This document shows positions 54,090 to 64,000 of a DNA stretch of 64,000 bases, piece by piece (within the stretch, counting starts at the first letter, position 1; every line of letters starts with the position of its first letter). The DNA lies in the NCBI GenBank assembly GCA_038093515.1, contig JBBPSI010000085.1:1-64000 (forward strand). The letters are read 5' to 3'. The translations under genes and the position numbers were made by a program. Source of the DNA: Butyriboletus loyo. Its lineage: Eukaryota; Basidiomycota; Agaricomycetes; Boletales; Boletaceae. The notes below the pieces were generated by a model, which was not told where the DNA came from, did no database searches, and saw nothing but the letters and a program-made list of their open reading frames with translations.

Positions 54090-55379
54090 AAGATTTTAGG
54101 AGCTATCGCAGAACGCGGTGCCCGAAATTGGAACTATGGGACGTGTCGAACGCGGGATTTTTGTCGTTTGTCGTGTTTGTATTTTATGGCATAAAACGTG
54201 TATGGCGATTCCATGTTGCCCTCTTGGTAAACCACCGCACGGTGTCTCTATAATGTATGACTCGAGCTGCGCCGTTCGCCCGTGGCCCGGGGTAGGGGGG
54301 GGGAGGGGAGGGATCTCAGATAAACGGGGCGGGATACCAAAACGTGCACACTGCCGACTCAGTCCCCGGACCCGGACCCGACCGTCCCTCGAACAGACGC
54401 TGGGGCAACACAGCGTCGTTCGGGGATTCAAACTCGGCAGTGCGAACGGGGGGGAACTCCGAACGAGCAGCGATGCAGAGTCCAGCCAGTACGGTACTAC
54501 AGTCCTTGTGAAGGAAGGAACTCTCGAACAACGCACGTACGCGGAGGTAGAACAACCTGATGCGCACGAGTCCTTTGACAAACACGATTGCCCCGATCTC
54601 GATCGCGTCAACGGTGAACTTGAACTTGAGCTTGCTGGCACTGAACAGGTCCGACACACAGGGGCCCCCACATCCGCTAGCGAGACTTCGAGTCATGAGA
54701 CCCTATAGTTACTACGTCACGGTCGTACCAGGATAGGGATGGGACGTACACGGTTCGGGGACCCGGAAGATGTGGTCAAGTGTGGATATGCATGTGGATG
54801 TGGAGATGTGCAGGCGCATGACGGGACGGGGACGGTATCCGGATCAAACTTCGGAGTGGGGGCGCAGAGGGAGGCAGCGACTGGGCAAGGTGGGACCGAT
54901 CATGGAAAACATGCGCATGAGCGCGAAGGTGACGCGTTTCGTAGTAGATGGACGAGCCTATACTCGCAGTAGCGTATCGATTGCCAGCAAGTCATGCACT
55001 ATCTCGAGTCTTTCTCATCCACACTGAGGGGGATAGGTACGGTCCGTACGGACCACGGAGGGGCGCTGAAGGGTGCGTCGAAAGTTTGCGGGCGCATTTG
55101 GTTGTATTCAACGAGAGACAAATGGGAGTCGATATTCTTCCCGGCTGCGCTACTTTCTCTCTTCAAGTTGGCCCGGCTTGTCACGAGTTGATTGATAGCT
55201 GCTGACCCTTGGCCGATTTTCCCACTGAAGAGACTTGCTGCAGCGTTTTCAACTCACTTGACCGACCGACGATATCAAACTTCGTGCAATTTAGTCGGTT
55301 CCTGTCGCACGACTCTTTGCATTTACCCGAACAACTGACAGGTTACAAATACAGACAGAAAAACCAAGGATGAAATCGT
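54090..55379. other. Intergenic region with ambiguous overlapping ORFs
   Basis: From 54096 to 54708 long frames are open on both strands (196 codons plus, 191 and 126 codons minus), with no recognisable motif. The minus-strand frame 54696-54316 (MTRSLASGCGGPCVSD...) is the most protein-like but unsupported. GC-rich composition probably explains the openness. In 54709-55379, which is mainly the 3' flank of the HAM1-like gene, I see no gene. Confidence 0.35.
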
Positions 55380-57909
55380 TTACACGACATCAAATGCCGC
55401 GCTCTCCCAGCCCACATGTTTCTTTTCATCAGTTACCTTGTGCCGCACGCTTTCCTTGAACGTCTGCACCCGCTCCTGACCCACCTCCTTTGCGCGCTCC
55501 GTGACCTTCTTTCTTTCCAGGGGGACAGCGGGCATCTCGGTACCAGGGACCCTCTCCGCCAATGGCTCGGAATGGTACCCGAGCGGACCATGCTTTTCGC
55601 CAGGAAGAATCTGAGGCTCAGCTCCCATGGCGATGGTGGGTCCACCCTCGCGCCCTTCTTTGACGATGCCTGAGCTAGTCGCCTTCCACCCGGTCAATAC
55701 ACCACCCTCCAGCTTCCTAAGATGTCCGATCTCGCTCCAAATCGCGGCGGCAAAGGATGCAGCGGGCCCAAGACCGGTATCCGCAAACACCTCCGAACGT
55801 TTCGAAATATCAAAGGCGATAGCATCTGTAAAGTCAAAGACGCCCTTGATGTGCTCCTCGAGCGTTCGTTCGATTGCATCCCGAAAGCGGTGTACAAGAA
55901 CTGGCTTAAACACAGAGGCGATGATACGGTGGTTGGATTCCTTAACTGCCAACTTGATGTCGTCGGACAACTTGACATCCACACGTTCAATCTTGAAGAA
56001 GCGCTTGGATTGCTCGCGTTCAGCCAAACCCTCTTCCGTGTTTGGGATTAGCCTAAACTTGAAGTCGATATCGAGACCCTGAACAGGGACATTAAACTGC
56101 ATGATGCCGATGAATTCATTCGGGCCAATGGTGGACGCTTTGTCCTTGTAGAAAAAGGAGACGTCTTTGAGAGAGAGCTGCATGGCTTGGAGACGGACGT
56201 GAGTGACGGTCCCGAACGAAGTCTTCGTCGAAGCCAGACTCTTGCCAGGCGCCGTAATTTCGATGTCTGTGATATTACGCATATATGCATGGCCCGGAAG
56301 AAGATTGAGGGAGGAAACGTCGAGGTTCTCAAGCACGAATTCGACCTCGCGATCAACATACTCGGTCCTATCAACCTGTCAGGCTACGCGATCCTTTCGT
56401 CGACGGACAACTTACCTAGGTATGGGGATGCTCTTCAACACGCGGAGAATGCGCTGCGTGTATACGTTGAACAAATCTTGCCAGAACCATATACCTTGCT
56501 CCAACGCAGATTGCAAGCCAAGTCCCCCGCCAGCAACGGCGATCTTCTCCACAAGCTGAACGAACCTAGCGTGCGCCTCCCTCGCTCGACGCAAATCAGC
56601 ATCGTCGACAATTGCCTGCTGGAATTCGTGAAGTTCACAACGGAAGGTCTCGAAGTCTGCCCTCCATTTCTTCGCAGCGTCTGTATTATTGTCGAGGAGA
56701 CCCTTCCAACGTCGCTCAAGTTGCTCTTGCTTTCCTTGTGCTTCCTGGCTGCGGGCATAACCTGGAATCTCGAGACCGCTGCGCACGTGAGTAACGAAAT
56801 TATCAAACCACGCCTTGAGATCTTTATCCTCTTTGATATTGAGAGCACAGGCCCGGAGTTTGGCAAACAGGTCATCGAGGGATTTTCCGCCCGCGAGTCG
56901 CTCGCATAACGTACGAATGTTGATAAGGGCATGGTGGACATGCTTTTCTTCGGTGGGGTCGTCAATGAAGGTGCTGAACAACGTAGCTTCGTCGGTGGTA
57001 GCGGCCGTATCGAGGGTCCGATTCATCCACTTGGAGGCGATGATGGAGATAGTAGACAAGGCGCGTTTGTAATCCTCGTCACTCTGAGCACGATCACAAA
57101 CCTGTCGCGGGAATTAGGATCGAGAGAAAAAGGTGAAGGGAATTGTCTTACCTGGTAGAAAGCTTCGGTTAGCTGTCCGCGCGCCGTCGAAGCCTTCTCT
57201 TCCGCGGTGACCTTGACGGATTGACCAACTCCAATGGCCTTCGAGCCGACTTCTTTGACCGTCTCCATGGTCTTCTCAAACTTGACCTTGGGGTCTGCCT
57301 CACCGCGTTCCTCTTCTGGTGTCTTGTATTTCCGTCCGAGGGGATCCCTGTCGCCTTTCTGGACCTCGCTCTCTGACTCTCTGAGGCTCTGCTTGGTGCG
57401 ACCAGCCTGGACCTCGAGTGTCTCTGCGAGATTAGCCAAGGCGAGCCGCGCAAAGGAAGCAAAGTCGCCGAGGAGGTGACTCCCCTCGCCACCGACACTC
57501 GCCCAGAAGGTCTTGAGAAGACTCCTCAAAGCGGCGCGGAGGGCGTCCATATCGGCAGACGCCTCCTTGACGCCGACGGCTTGGATGTGGGTCGCAGACA
57601 AATCACATTCGGACAAATGCCAGAGGGTGTCTTGGACCAAATTGTCATCTGCGAGAGACGGTTAGAGTGAGGGGGGGAAATGAGAACAGGAGATGCACAG
57701 TTTTTGTTGGTGCCCAATTGCTTGTATGCGGCGAGCACGTCAGCGAGGGTGGATGCGATGGTTCTACCCGGCTGTGAAAGGTTGTCGAGCTCGGATGAAT
57801 CGGAGGGAATGACACTGAGGAGAATCCAGTCGATGAAGGCACTGAGCTGGCTTTGGCTGGGAAGCTTTCCAGCGTCGAGGGCTGCGATCAGAGACGACGT
57901 CTTGTCCAT
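55380..57909 (-). CDS. HAM1-like domain protein
   Basis: Four exons on the minus strand (57909-57699, 57648-57152, 57101-56416, 56367-55380) splice in frame to 793 residues. The protein starts MDKTSSLIAALDAGKLPSQ, a helical N-terminal region typical of fungal HAM1-like N-terminal domains. A charged linker follows (DPLGRKYKTPEEERGEAD), then a long helical domain. The C-terminal domain FNVPVQGLDIDFKFRL to HRFRDAIERTLEEHIKGVFD matches the HAM1-like C-terminal family, related by fold to lipid-binding BPI-type proteins. It ends in a Lys/Glu-rich tail. No signal peptide or membrane span is seen. Its cellular role is not established; lipid binding is an inference. The last intron uses TTGATAG as acceptor to keep frame. 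Confidence 0.78.
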
Positions 57910-57942
57910 GAGAACGTGGTACTGAAAACGAACGTGGATCGG

Positions 57943-58681
57943 TCAGCTTAAGTAGACTCGAACCACCCCACAAATCGTCACCGTCGTCATTCTGGACAGG
58001 AGAACATTCCACATGTGGAAAGGGGTATGACGCGTGTCACGTGACAAAAAACGTCTATTGGGCATGTGCCAAAGTGCATACATGCAGATGCGACTCAAGC
58101 ATGGGAATACGGTAACGAATAAAAATAACGACTCTTTACAAAAAAAAAAAGTCAGCATGTCGTCATCGTCAGAAAGAAATGAATAGTACCATTCACTCTC
58201 CTCGCCTGACTGTTCCGCGTCGCTCGACTTGGGTGGTGGTTTCTTGGCCTTGGGAACCGACTTGGCCACGCTGGCTTTGGGTTTTCTAGACTTTGGCTCC
58301 TTTCCTCGATTAGGGTTTTCCGGAGCATCTCTCCACATCGCACCAATCTGGCGCGAACGTGAAACAAATAGGAAGGTGGATGTATGCGCACCTACCTCGA
58401 CCATGGCTTCCTTGATGGGTGCGCCAGTATTATTCTCCTTCCACTCTTTCATCTTGGCCTGTACGAAAAGATTGTATGCTGAAGGGGCACGCTTGGGCTT
58501 GTCCCCCTTGTCTACGCGTCTGTCCAGCCACCTGCACGTCGGAACCAGTGTGCCACTCACCCTGTTTGGAGGTCTTGGCATTAGCGCGTTTCGTGGCTGT
58601 CTTGGTGGACGTGACTAGGTACAGGTGAGGCAAGCTTTGGTAGCTGCAGGCAAAGAACGCACCCGTCGTGGATTTGGCCAT
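57943..58681 (-). CDS. HMG-box/YABBY-like small nuclear protein
   Basis: Exons 58681-58663, 58614-58561, 58511-58396 and 58347 onward encode MAKSTT, then VTSTKTATKRANAKTSKQ, then KGDKPKRAPSAYNLFVQAKM to NNTGAPIKEAMVE joined to IGAMWRDAPENPNRGKEP. This is a single HMG-type box of the fungal YABBY-like kind. A Lys/Pro/Ser tail (AKSVPKAKKPPPKSSD, EESEW) resembles a nuclear localisation region. The last frame stays open to 57943, but the sequence loses conservation after about 58185 and crosses a poly-T run. An alternative intron there would end the protein soon after EES, so the C-terminus is uncertain. It starts only 236 bp from a divergent gene. Confidence 0.65.
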
Positions 58682-58917
58682 GGTTGGGGAAGTGTATGTA
58701 GTATTGCCGTGCGCCGCAACTCGGTGTTTATGATGATGATGTTTATTTGGCCATCGACGCGCAGGCGTCTGGATCACGTGCTTTGGGCACTGCACACGGG
58801 AAATGCCGAACGGGGTTTGCCGAGGGTTATTTCAGAAGGCACCAACTCGCTAATCTGGTTCATTTCCTTCTTCCGCGGTACCGCCTCACCTTCTAAATTT
58901 AAGCATCACTATACATA
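58682..58917. promoter_or_regulatory. Divergent promoter region
   Basis: 236 bp separate the start codons of the HMG-like gene (minus) and the secreted glycoprotein gene (plus), so both promoters must lie here or overlap. No clear TATA box; there is a run of GATGATGATG near 58732 and AT-rich sequence before 58918. Confidence 0.55.
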
Positions 58918-60183
58918 ATGGCCCCTTCCGCTCTTTCTGCACTATTGGCCATCGCCGCTGCCTCCGTCGTACTTGCTCAGCCTGATCCCGCTGATCCAAC
59001 CCCCCTCTACAGCAAGGCCTTTCCATATCCAAGTGCAATCGTGCGTCCTTTCAAATCTTATTCTCGCTTGCATTCAACTGTCGATTAGCCTTTTCAAGTC
59101 GATTACAACATCGCTGCCATCCGTGGTCCCCAAATCGGGTACAACATTTGCAACTCCACAACCGAGAACCAGGATTCGCTGTGCCAAACGGCCTTTGCCA
59201 ACCACATAGATGGTACATCCATGTCTGTAAACGATGCCCGCCTCGTTGACTGTCTTTAGACTTCTGCCTATGGGCTCCCCCCAAGCCGAACTCAACCATC
59301 GGCGACACTGAAGGCGAAGAAGTTGCCTGGTGTACCAAACACGGCCACGGTACCCGTATCATTCCCGACGGTGCTCTTATGGGTGTTCAAGTCATCAACA
59401 CCCCAAATTATCGTCAGTTTGTCGGTTTCATCGACCAGACACTGGTCAACATGGCCATTGATGATTATGGAGGAGAGCTTGACCCACACGGTGCTGACCT
59501 GGTCGGTTTATTCTATTCCAGTTGAAAATCTCTCTCATGTATCCTTAGCGTGGTAACCCTCTTGGTGGTCTCATGTACTCGAACGCTTTCGCTAGCAATA
59601 ATGGTAATAACAACACCTACCAACAGGTTAGCGACTGGACACTGTGGGTTCCTTTTTCTATTGCGAGTGTGAGCTCATACTGACCCATGTCAGCTTCATG
59701 GGTGGTCATATCTTCTGTATGAAAATCTGTGACCCTCATGGTCATAACCAGGGTCAGCTATGCCAGAACATCTACGATCGTCTTGGGTGTGAGTACAATG
59801 TCCCGAACAACGCCAAGAACGGCACGTTTGAGGTCTGTGACGGCGAAGACATGACTGCCCCTGGTCACTACGTCTCGGGCGGTCAGACCATGACTTACTT
59901 CCAGCCTCCCGAGTCGATGGGTCCCATCACGACTGTTCCCTACACGCCCGCTGTGCCCGCCTCGTCAAACTGTGTCAGTTACCACTCGACCGATCTCTAC
60001 AAAAACCAACCTACACCTACCGGTGGTGCGGCAAGCACTGTCACCAACTCGAACAGCCCTGGTGCTACACGCTCGTTATCTGCAGGTGCTGCTGCGTCGA
60101 CGGTCAACAGCGCATCGGCTGTCAGTATTTCGTCCGTTGCTACCATCGCTGGCGTTGTGTTTGCGATGGTCTTCTTGTCATGA
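58918..60183 (+). CDS. Secreted glycoprotein, macrofage-activating-glycoprotein family
   Basis: Five exons (58918-59040, 59089-59212, 59260-59501, 59549-59643, 59694-60183) give 357 residues. Residues 1-20 are a signal peptide (MAPSALSALLAIAAASVVLA). The conserved core includes YNICNSTTENQDSLCQT, FVGFIDQTLVNM, DDYGGELDPHGADLRGNPLG and FCMKICDPHGHN, with many cysteines likely paired. A Ser/Thr/Ala-rich stalk and a hydrophobic end (SVATIAGVVFAMVFLS) suggest a GPI anchor at the cell wall or membrane. Basidiomycete homologues are usually named macrofage activating glycoprotein; the biochemical function is unknown. All junctions are GT-AG and in frame. Confidence 0.82.
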
Positions 60184-60464
60184 TTCCAACTAGCATGAGG
60201 ACATTTTTACACGGCATTAGATTACCCAAGCGCATTTAGATACCACACATGTCATTTCGGATTCTTGCAATTGAGTAGTAGGTTGGCGAGTTTAAGCGGC
60301 GTGAGCGGGGAGACATCATATTGAGTTGATGCGGTCGCATAACGTGAACGTGTGGGCCCTAAGGCCTAATCACTGCTTCTTATTAACTCCGGCTTACCTC
60401 TTGCCGAACATCTCTAGGGGCTGCGTGTTGCTCTTGCTGTGCCGCTCTCTCAACCCACCCCCTC

Positions 60465-63400
60465 ATGCTCCCTCCCGTCCCCAAGAAGGCCCAGAAGATC
60501 GGTCGTGCCCTCAAGAGCGCGGCTCGCTTCCCAGCCCGTGTTTCAGGCGGTCGCGGAAGCGGAAGGAACACCCTCTCGCCTTCCCCGGGCGAGCAGCCCG
60601 TCGTCCTCCTCCGTCTACAGGTCCTCAGCTGTAAAGATCTCTGCTCCCGCGGCAAACATAGCTCCTGCGATCCGTAAGCCGCGCTCGTCGCTCTGTAAAA
60701 TAGTATCTCATTCCGCCCAGCTTTGTCGTCGTCTGCTTGCTGAATACGAGGCATCATACTCCTGTCATCAAGCGCAATGCGAACCCAGAGTATAGTTTAA
60801 AGGATGCTACATTTGATTTTCCTATCTATCTTTCCCTCGCCGATCGGCTCGGCACAATCGAGATTGTCGTCTGGGACAAGGACAACATGCTCAGAAAGGA
60901 GTACCTCGGCGAGGTTGCACTGCAGTTGGAAGACTGGTTCATAGAGGGGACCGCCTTGGGTTTCGGCGACGATCGGAACAAGGTGCATGTGATCTAACAA
61001 CTCACCTTTCTCCTGCTCATGTCCTTCCCTCATCGCAGCCGTCATCCTTATCACTCGTATCCACCCGAGCGACAACGCTCGCCTCTGGCTCGGTGCAAAT
61101 CAAACTCGGGTTTGTCATCCCCCCAAACACCCGTTCATTGATGGGGTTCGATGACGTCTTTCGCGAGCTCACCAAACGCTCCCGTCCGAGTCTTGTGTCT
61201 GCACCACCCGTAAGTCTCGTCGGCCTCTCTTGCTGAAATGGCCCTGAAGGAGACATCCTTCCAGACGGAGGGTATCGGTACTCTCCGTTCCCATCTCGTC
61301 GGGCCTGCCTTTGAGGATGATGGTGGCATCAGTTCCGATGAGGACGACAATGACTCTGATGAGGACGACGACGACGATATTCCGCATCTTTCCCGTCTCT
61401 ACATCCCTCCGCCCGTGATCCACGTTAACAATAAAAGTCCCGGGCCCGATCAGTATAATACGCCCGGAACTGCGCGACCCTCTCCTATCGTGGAGTCGAC
61501 GACACCCACGCCCATCACACCAACGGCATCCCGCAGTAAGCTACCGAAATTGTTCATTCGCAAACCACCATTGTCGAGGCGCCCGTCGTACGAGGGTGTG
61601 CCCACGCCCACGTCTCATGCGTTGGATTTAACACTACCGTCTGTTTCGGTTCCCCCTCCACCGGCGACGGCGACGGGGAGCGTGTCGCCTGTCACGCTAC
61701 CCTCACCGATCCACCAGTTTGGACATCGTCGCTCGGCGAGTGCAGGATCGATTCCGACATTAAGCACCACCGCTAAGAAACGGTTCAAGCGATCATGGGC
61801 GATGAGTAAGCGTCCCGATTACAATTTTTCTGCGGCGAACGACATCGTCGGGATTGTGATGCTGGAGATTCAGGGAGCGACGGATCTCCCGAAGCTTAAA
61901 AACAGTAAGTGATGACCACTCACGTTGTCGTTGGGCGATGACGGATCGTGTGATTACTCTAGTGACGCGTACCGGGTGGGATATGGATCCGTTTGTCGTC
62001 ATCTCGTTTGGCAAAAAGGTGTTTCGCACGCGCGTAATTCGGCATTCCCTGAACCCTACCTGGGAAGAGAAGCTCCTGTTCCATGTGCGACGTTACGAGA
62101 CGGCGTTCAAGGTCCAGCTGACGGTACTCGATTGGGACAAGCTCTCTTCAAATGATCACGTGGGCGATGCGCGATTCGACGTCGCCGAGCTCGTCAAGGA
62201 TGCGCCACAGCCGGATCCAAAGACCGGCCTGTACGGCGAAGATGATGATGGCAGCCATCCCATGAAGGAATTTCACCTACCGCTGGTGACGGCCAAAGAG
62301 ATGCCATGGGAAGCGAAATACAATCCGGTACTTCAGTTCAGGTCTGTATCGTCCCTTTTTCGGGTCGGGGCTTTTGAACTGAATCTTGTTTCGCATTGCA
62401 AGGGCCAGGTTTCAGCCGTACGATGCGCTGCGCCAACGGTTCTGGGCTCAGTATCTCAAAAAGTATGACACGGACGATACGGACACACTCTCACACCTTG
62501 AAATCGCGTCCATGCTAGATTCGCTCGGATCAACGCTCTCGACGCAAACCATTGACTCATTCTTTCTCCGATACGGAAAGAGACCAGCAGAAGATGAACT
62601 GACGGTACCCGAATCAATCATGTGTCTCGAAAACGAGCTCTGTCGACCGAAATGCGAACGGAAGAGGTTGGACACGGAAGACAGTTTCGCTGACAGCGGG
62701 TCCTCGCCTACGCCAGGTGACGAAGCTGACGGTCGTGGCCCGGGCAAGTTCTTTTTGGAGGGATTGGACTTTTGTGGGCCCCCTTTGAGCGTCATGCTGG
62801 CCGACGAGTCCCCGATGGAGAATCCGACATATATGCATCCTGGTCTACCGGGGCCGTACTTGACGGAGCCTAGTGAGCGTCCGTTGATACACGTAGCAGA
62901 GCCACTCTCGAGTCAGGCGGTCTTCACTGCTTCGTCGATCCTGCCCTCCCGCAAATTCAGCTACGCATCGTCCGATTCAGAGGATGTTCCTCCTGGTGGC
63001 CTGTTCGGATCGTCCGCAAACGAAGTCCATCACTTTGAGCGGGTCATCAACATCAAGAACTGTCCGTTGTGTCATCGGCCTCGATTCAACTCCAAGGCAG
63101 AGGTGGACATCGTGACGCATCTGGCTATCTGCGCGAGCCAGGATTGGGCCAAGGTGGACCGGATCGTCGTGGGCAACTTTGTCACTCCCAGTCAAGCGCA
63201 ACGGAAATGGTATACCAAGGTCATCACCAAGGTCTCTAGCGGGAACTACAAGCTCGGCGCGGTACGTGGAGTTTCTTGTTTGATTATGCATGGGCTGGGA
63301 TGTCGCTTATGAACGTGTCATTGCTAGAACTCGGCGAACATCATCGTACAGAACCGAGCGACGGGGCTATTGGAGGAGGAAAAGATGCAGGTGTATGTCC

Positions 63401-64000
63401 GACTGGGTATTCGATTGCTGTACAAGGTTCGTTCGACATATGTCGGTTGAGCCGTGATCGAGAGTGATAATGACTGATGCATGCGTTCTCGCGCTTCAGG
63501 GTGCGCGAGGGCGGATGGAAGGTGCGCGTGGTGAGTGACCTGTTCACCCCTGTTACCATGTGTTGAGGTCCGTTTGTGGCTGGTAGCGCGCCGATTGCTC
63601 AAGTCGTTATCGATCAAGCAGGGCATCAAGTACGATTTGCCAGAGTCAACTCGAAACATTCAGGAGTTTATCGATTTTCATAATCTCAAGGTAGACGAGT
63701 TCCGTGATCCTCTCGACTCGTTCAGTGCGTGGTATTTTCTTTTTGGATCGAGCGATGTGTGATGCTGATGACGCTGATGACTGATCAGACACGTTCAACG
63801 AATTCTTTTATCGGTGAGCATGCGTATTGACGTCTTTCCTGTTTCACAAACGGTTGACCGCGCCGTCGTTTTTTGCAGTAAACTTAAACCAGACGCCCGA
63901 CCGATCGATTCACCCGATGACCCCACGCGGCTCGTCAGCGCCGCCGACTGTCGTCTCATGGTATTCGAGACTGTCGCGGAAGCAACACGTCTGTGGATTA
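60465..64000 (+). CDS. PSD2: Phosphatidylserine decarboxylase, C2/EF-hand type (3' end beyond window)
   Basis: It would decarboxylate phosphatidylserine to phosphatidylethanolamine on endosomal or Golgi membranes. Exons are 60465-60673, 60721-60982, 61039-61209, 61250-61904, 61963-62341, 62403-63261, 63328-63426, 63500-63530, 63587-63724, 63789-63813 and 63879 to the edge. A first C2 domain is at about 46-160 ([29 protein letters not shown]). An acidic, Ser/Pro-rich linker follows. The second C2 domain is at about 412-555 ([30 protein letters not shown]). An EF-hand loop [12 protein letters not shown] is near 583. A C2HC-like motif CPLCHRPRF to HLAICA is near 779. The start of the catalytic domain is [19 protein letters not shown]. 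The self-cleavage LGST-type site lies beyond 64000. The start codon is the first in-frame ATG. Confidence 0.86.

Noticed and set aside
54096..54708. Candidate gene on either strand downstream of the mutarotase
   Set aside because: Open frames overlap on both strands, no motif is recognised and no splice-supported extension is found; kept only as an ambiguous region.

Overview
The window looks like nuclear DNA of a basidiomycete fungus, most likely an Agaricomycete close to Rhizoctonia (Ceratobasidiaceae). The host genes carry many GT-AG introns of about 50 nt, the LTR elements resemble Tf2-like chromoviruses, and the gene set (galactokinase, mutarotase, HAM1-like protein, macrofage-activating-glycoprotein homologue, C2-domain phosphatidylserine decarboxylase) fits such a fungus. 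The species assignment is inference.

Roughly 1-46,100 is a transposon graveyard. At the left is a minus-strand Ty3/gypsy element (A) with gag and pol fused in one open frame that runs off the left edge. From 4,328 to 33,010 lies one Tc1/mariner transposon of about 1.57 kb that has swollen to 28.7 kb by nested insertions. These are a solo LTR, a TIR-bounded element made almost entirely of tandem repeats (6,070-8,225), and chromovirus C (8,496-32,615). C is itself split by chromovirus B (9,096-16,927), chromovirus D (17,181-25,099), a G-type LTR and an A-type LTR; B and D each carry a further A-type solo LTR. Removing the insertions and one target-site copy each restores about 1,568 bp for the Tc1 element and 7.0-7.1 kb for each chromovirus. 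To the right, an older AT-rich gypsy element (F, 33,291-44,979) is broken by a nearly intact young chromovirus E (34,483-42,100) and by three solo LTRs, and a second Tc1-like fragment follows.

From 46,279 to 49,637 there are degraded host-type genes on the minus strand, an HNH-nuclease-like gene and a deleted XRN1 5'-3' exoribonuclease, then a 368-bp inverted-repeat element.

From 49,714 the sequence is ordinary gene-dense euchromatin. It holds galactokinase (+) and aldose 1-epimerase (+), which together suggest a galactose-utilisation cluster; a HAM1-like protein (-); an HMG/YABBY-like nuclear protein (-); a secreted, probably GPI-anchored glycoprotein (+) sharing a 236-bp divergent promoter with the HMG gene; and the N-terminal part of a C2/EF-hand phosphatidylserine decarboxylase (+) that runs off the right edge.

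The most notable signals are the recoverable nesting, a covarying self-primer in two LTR families, a zinc-knuckle third ORF downstream of pol in the chromoviruses, an unusual duplicated Cys/His motif in the Gag of element A, a repeat-only TIR element with mirror-image subterminal arrays, and 8-nt and 16-nt microexons in the galactokinase gene.
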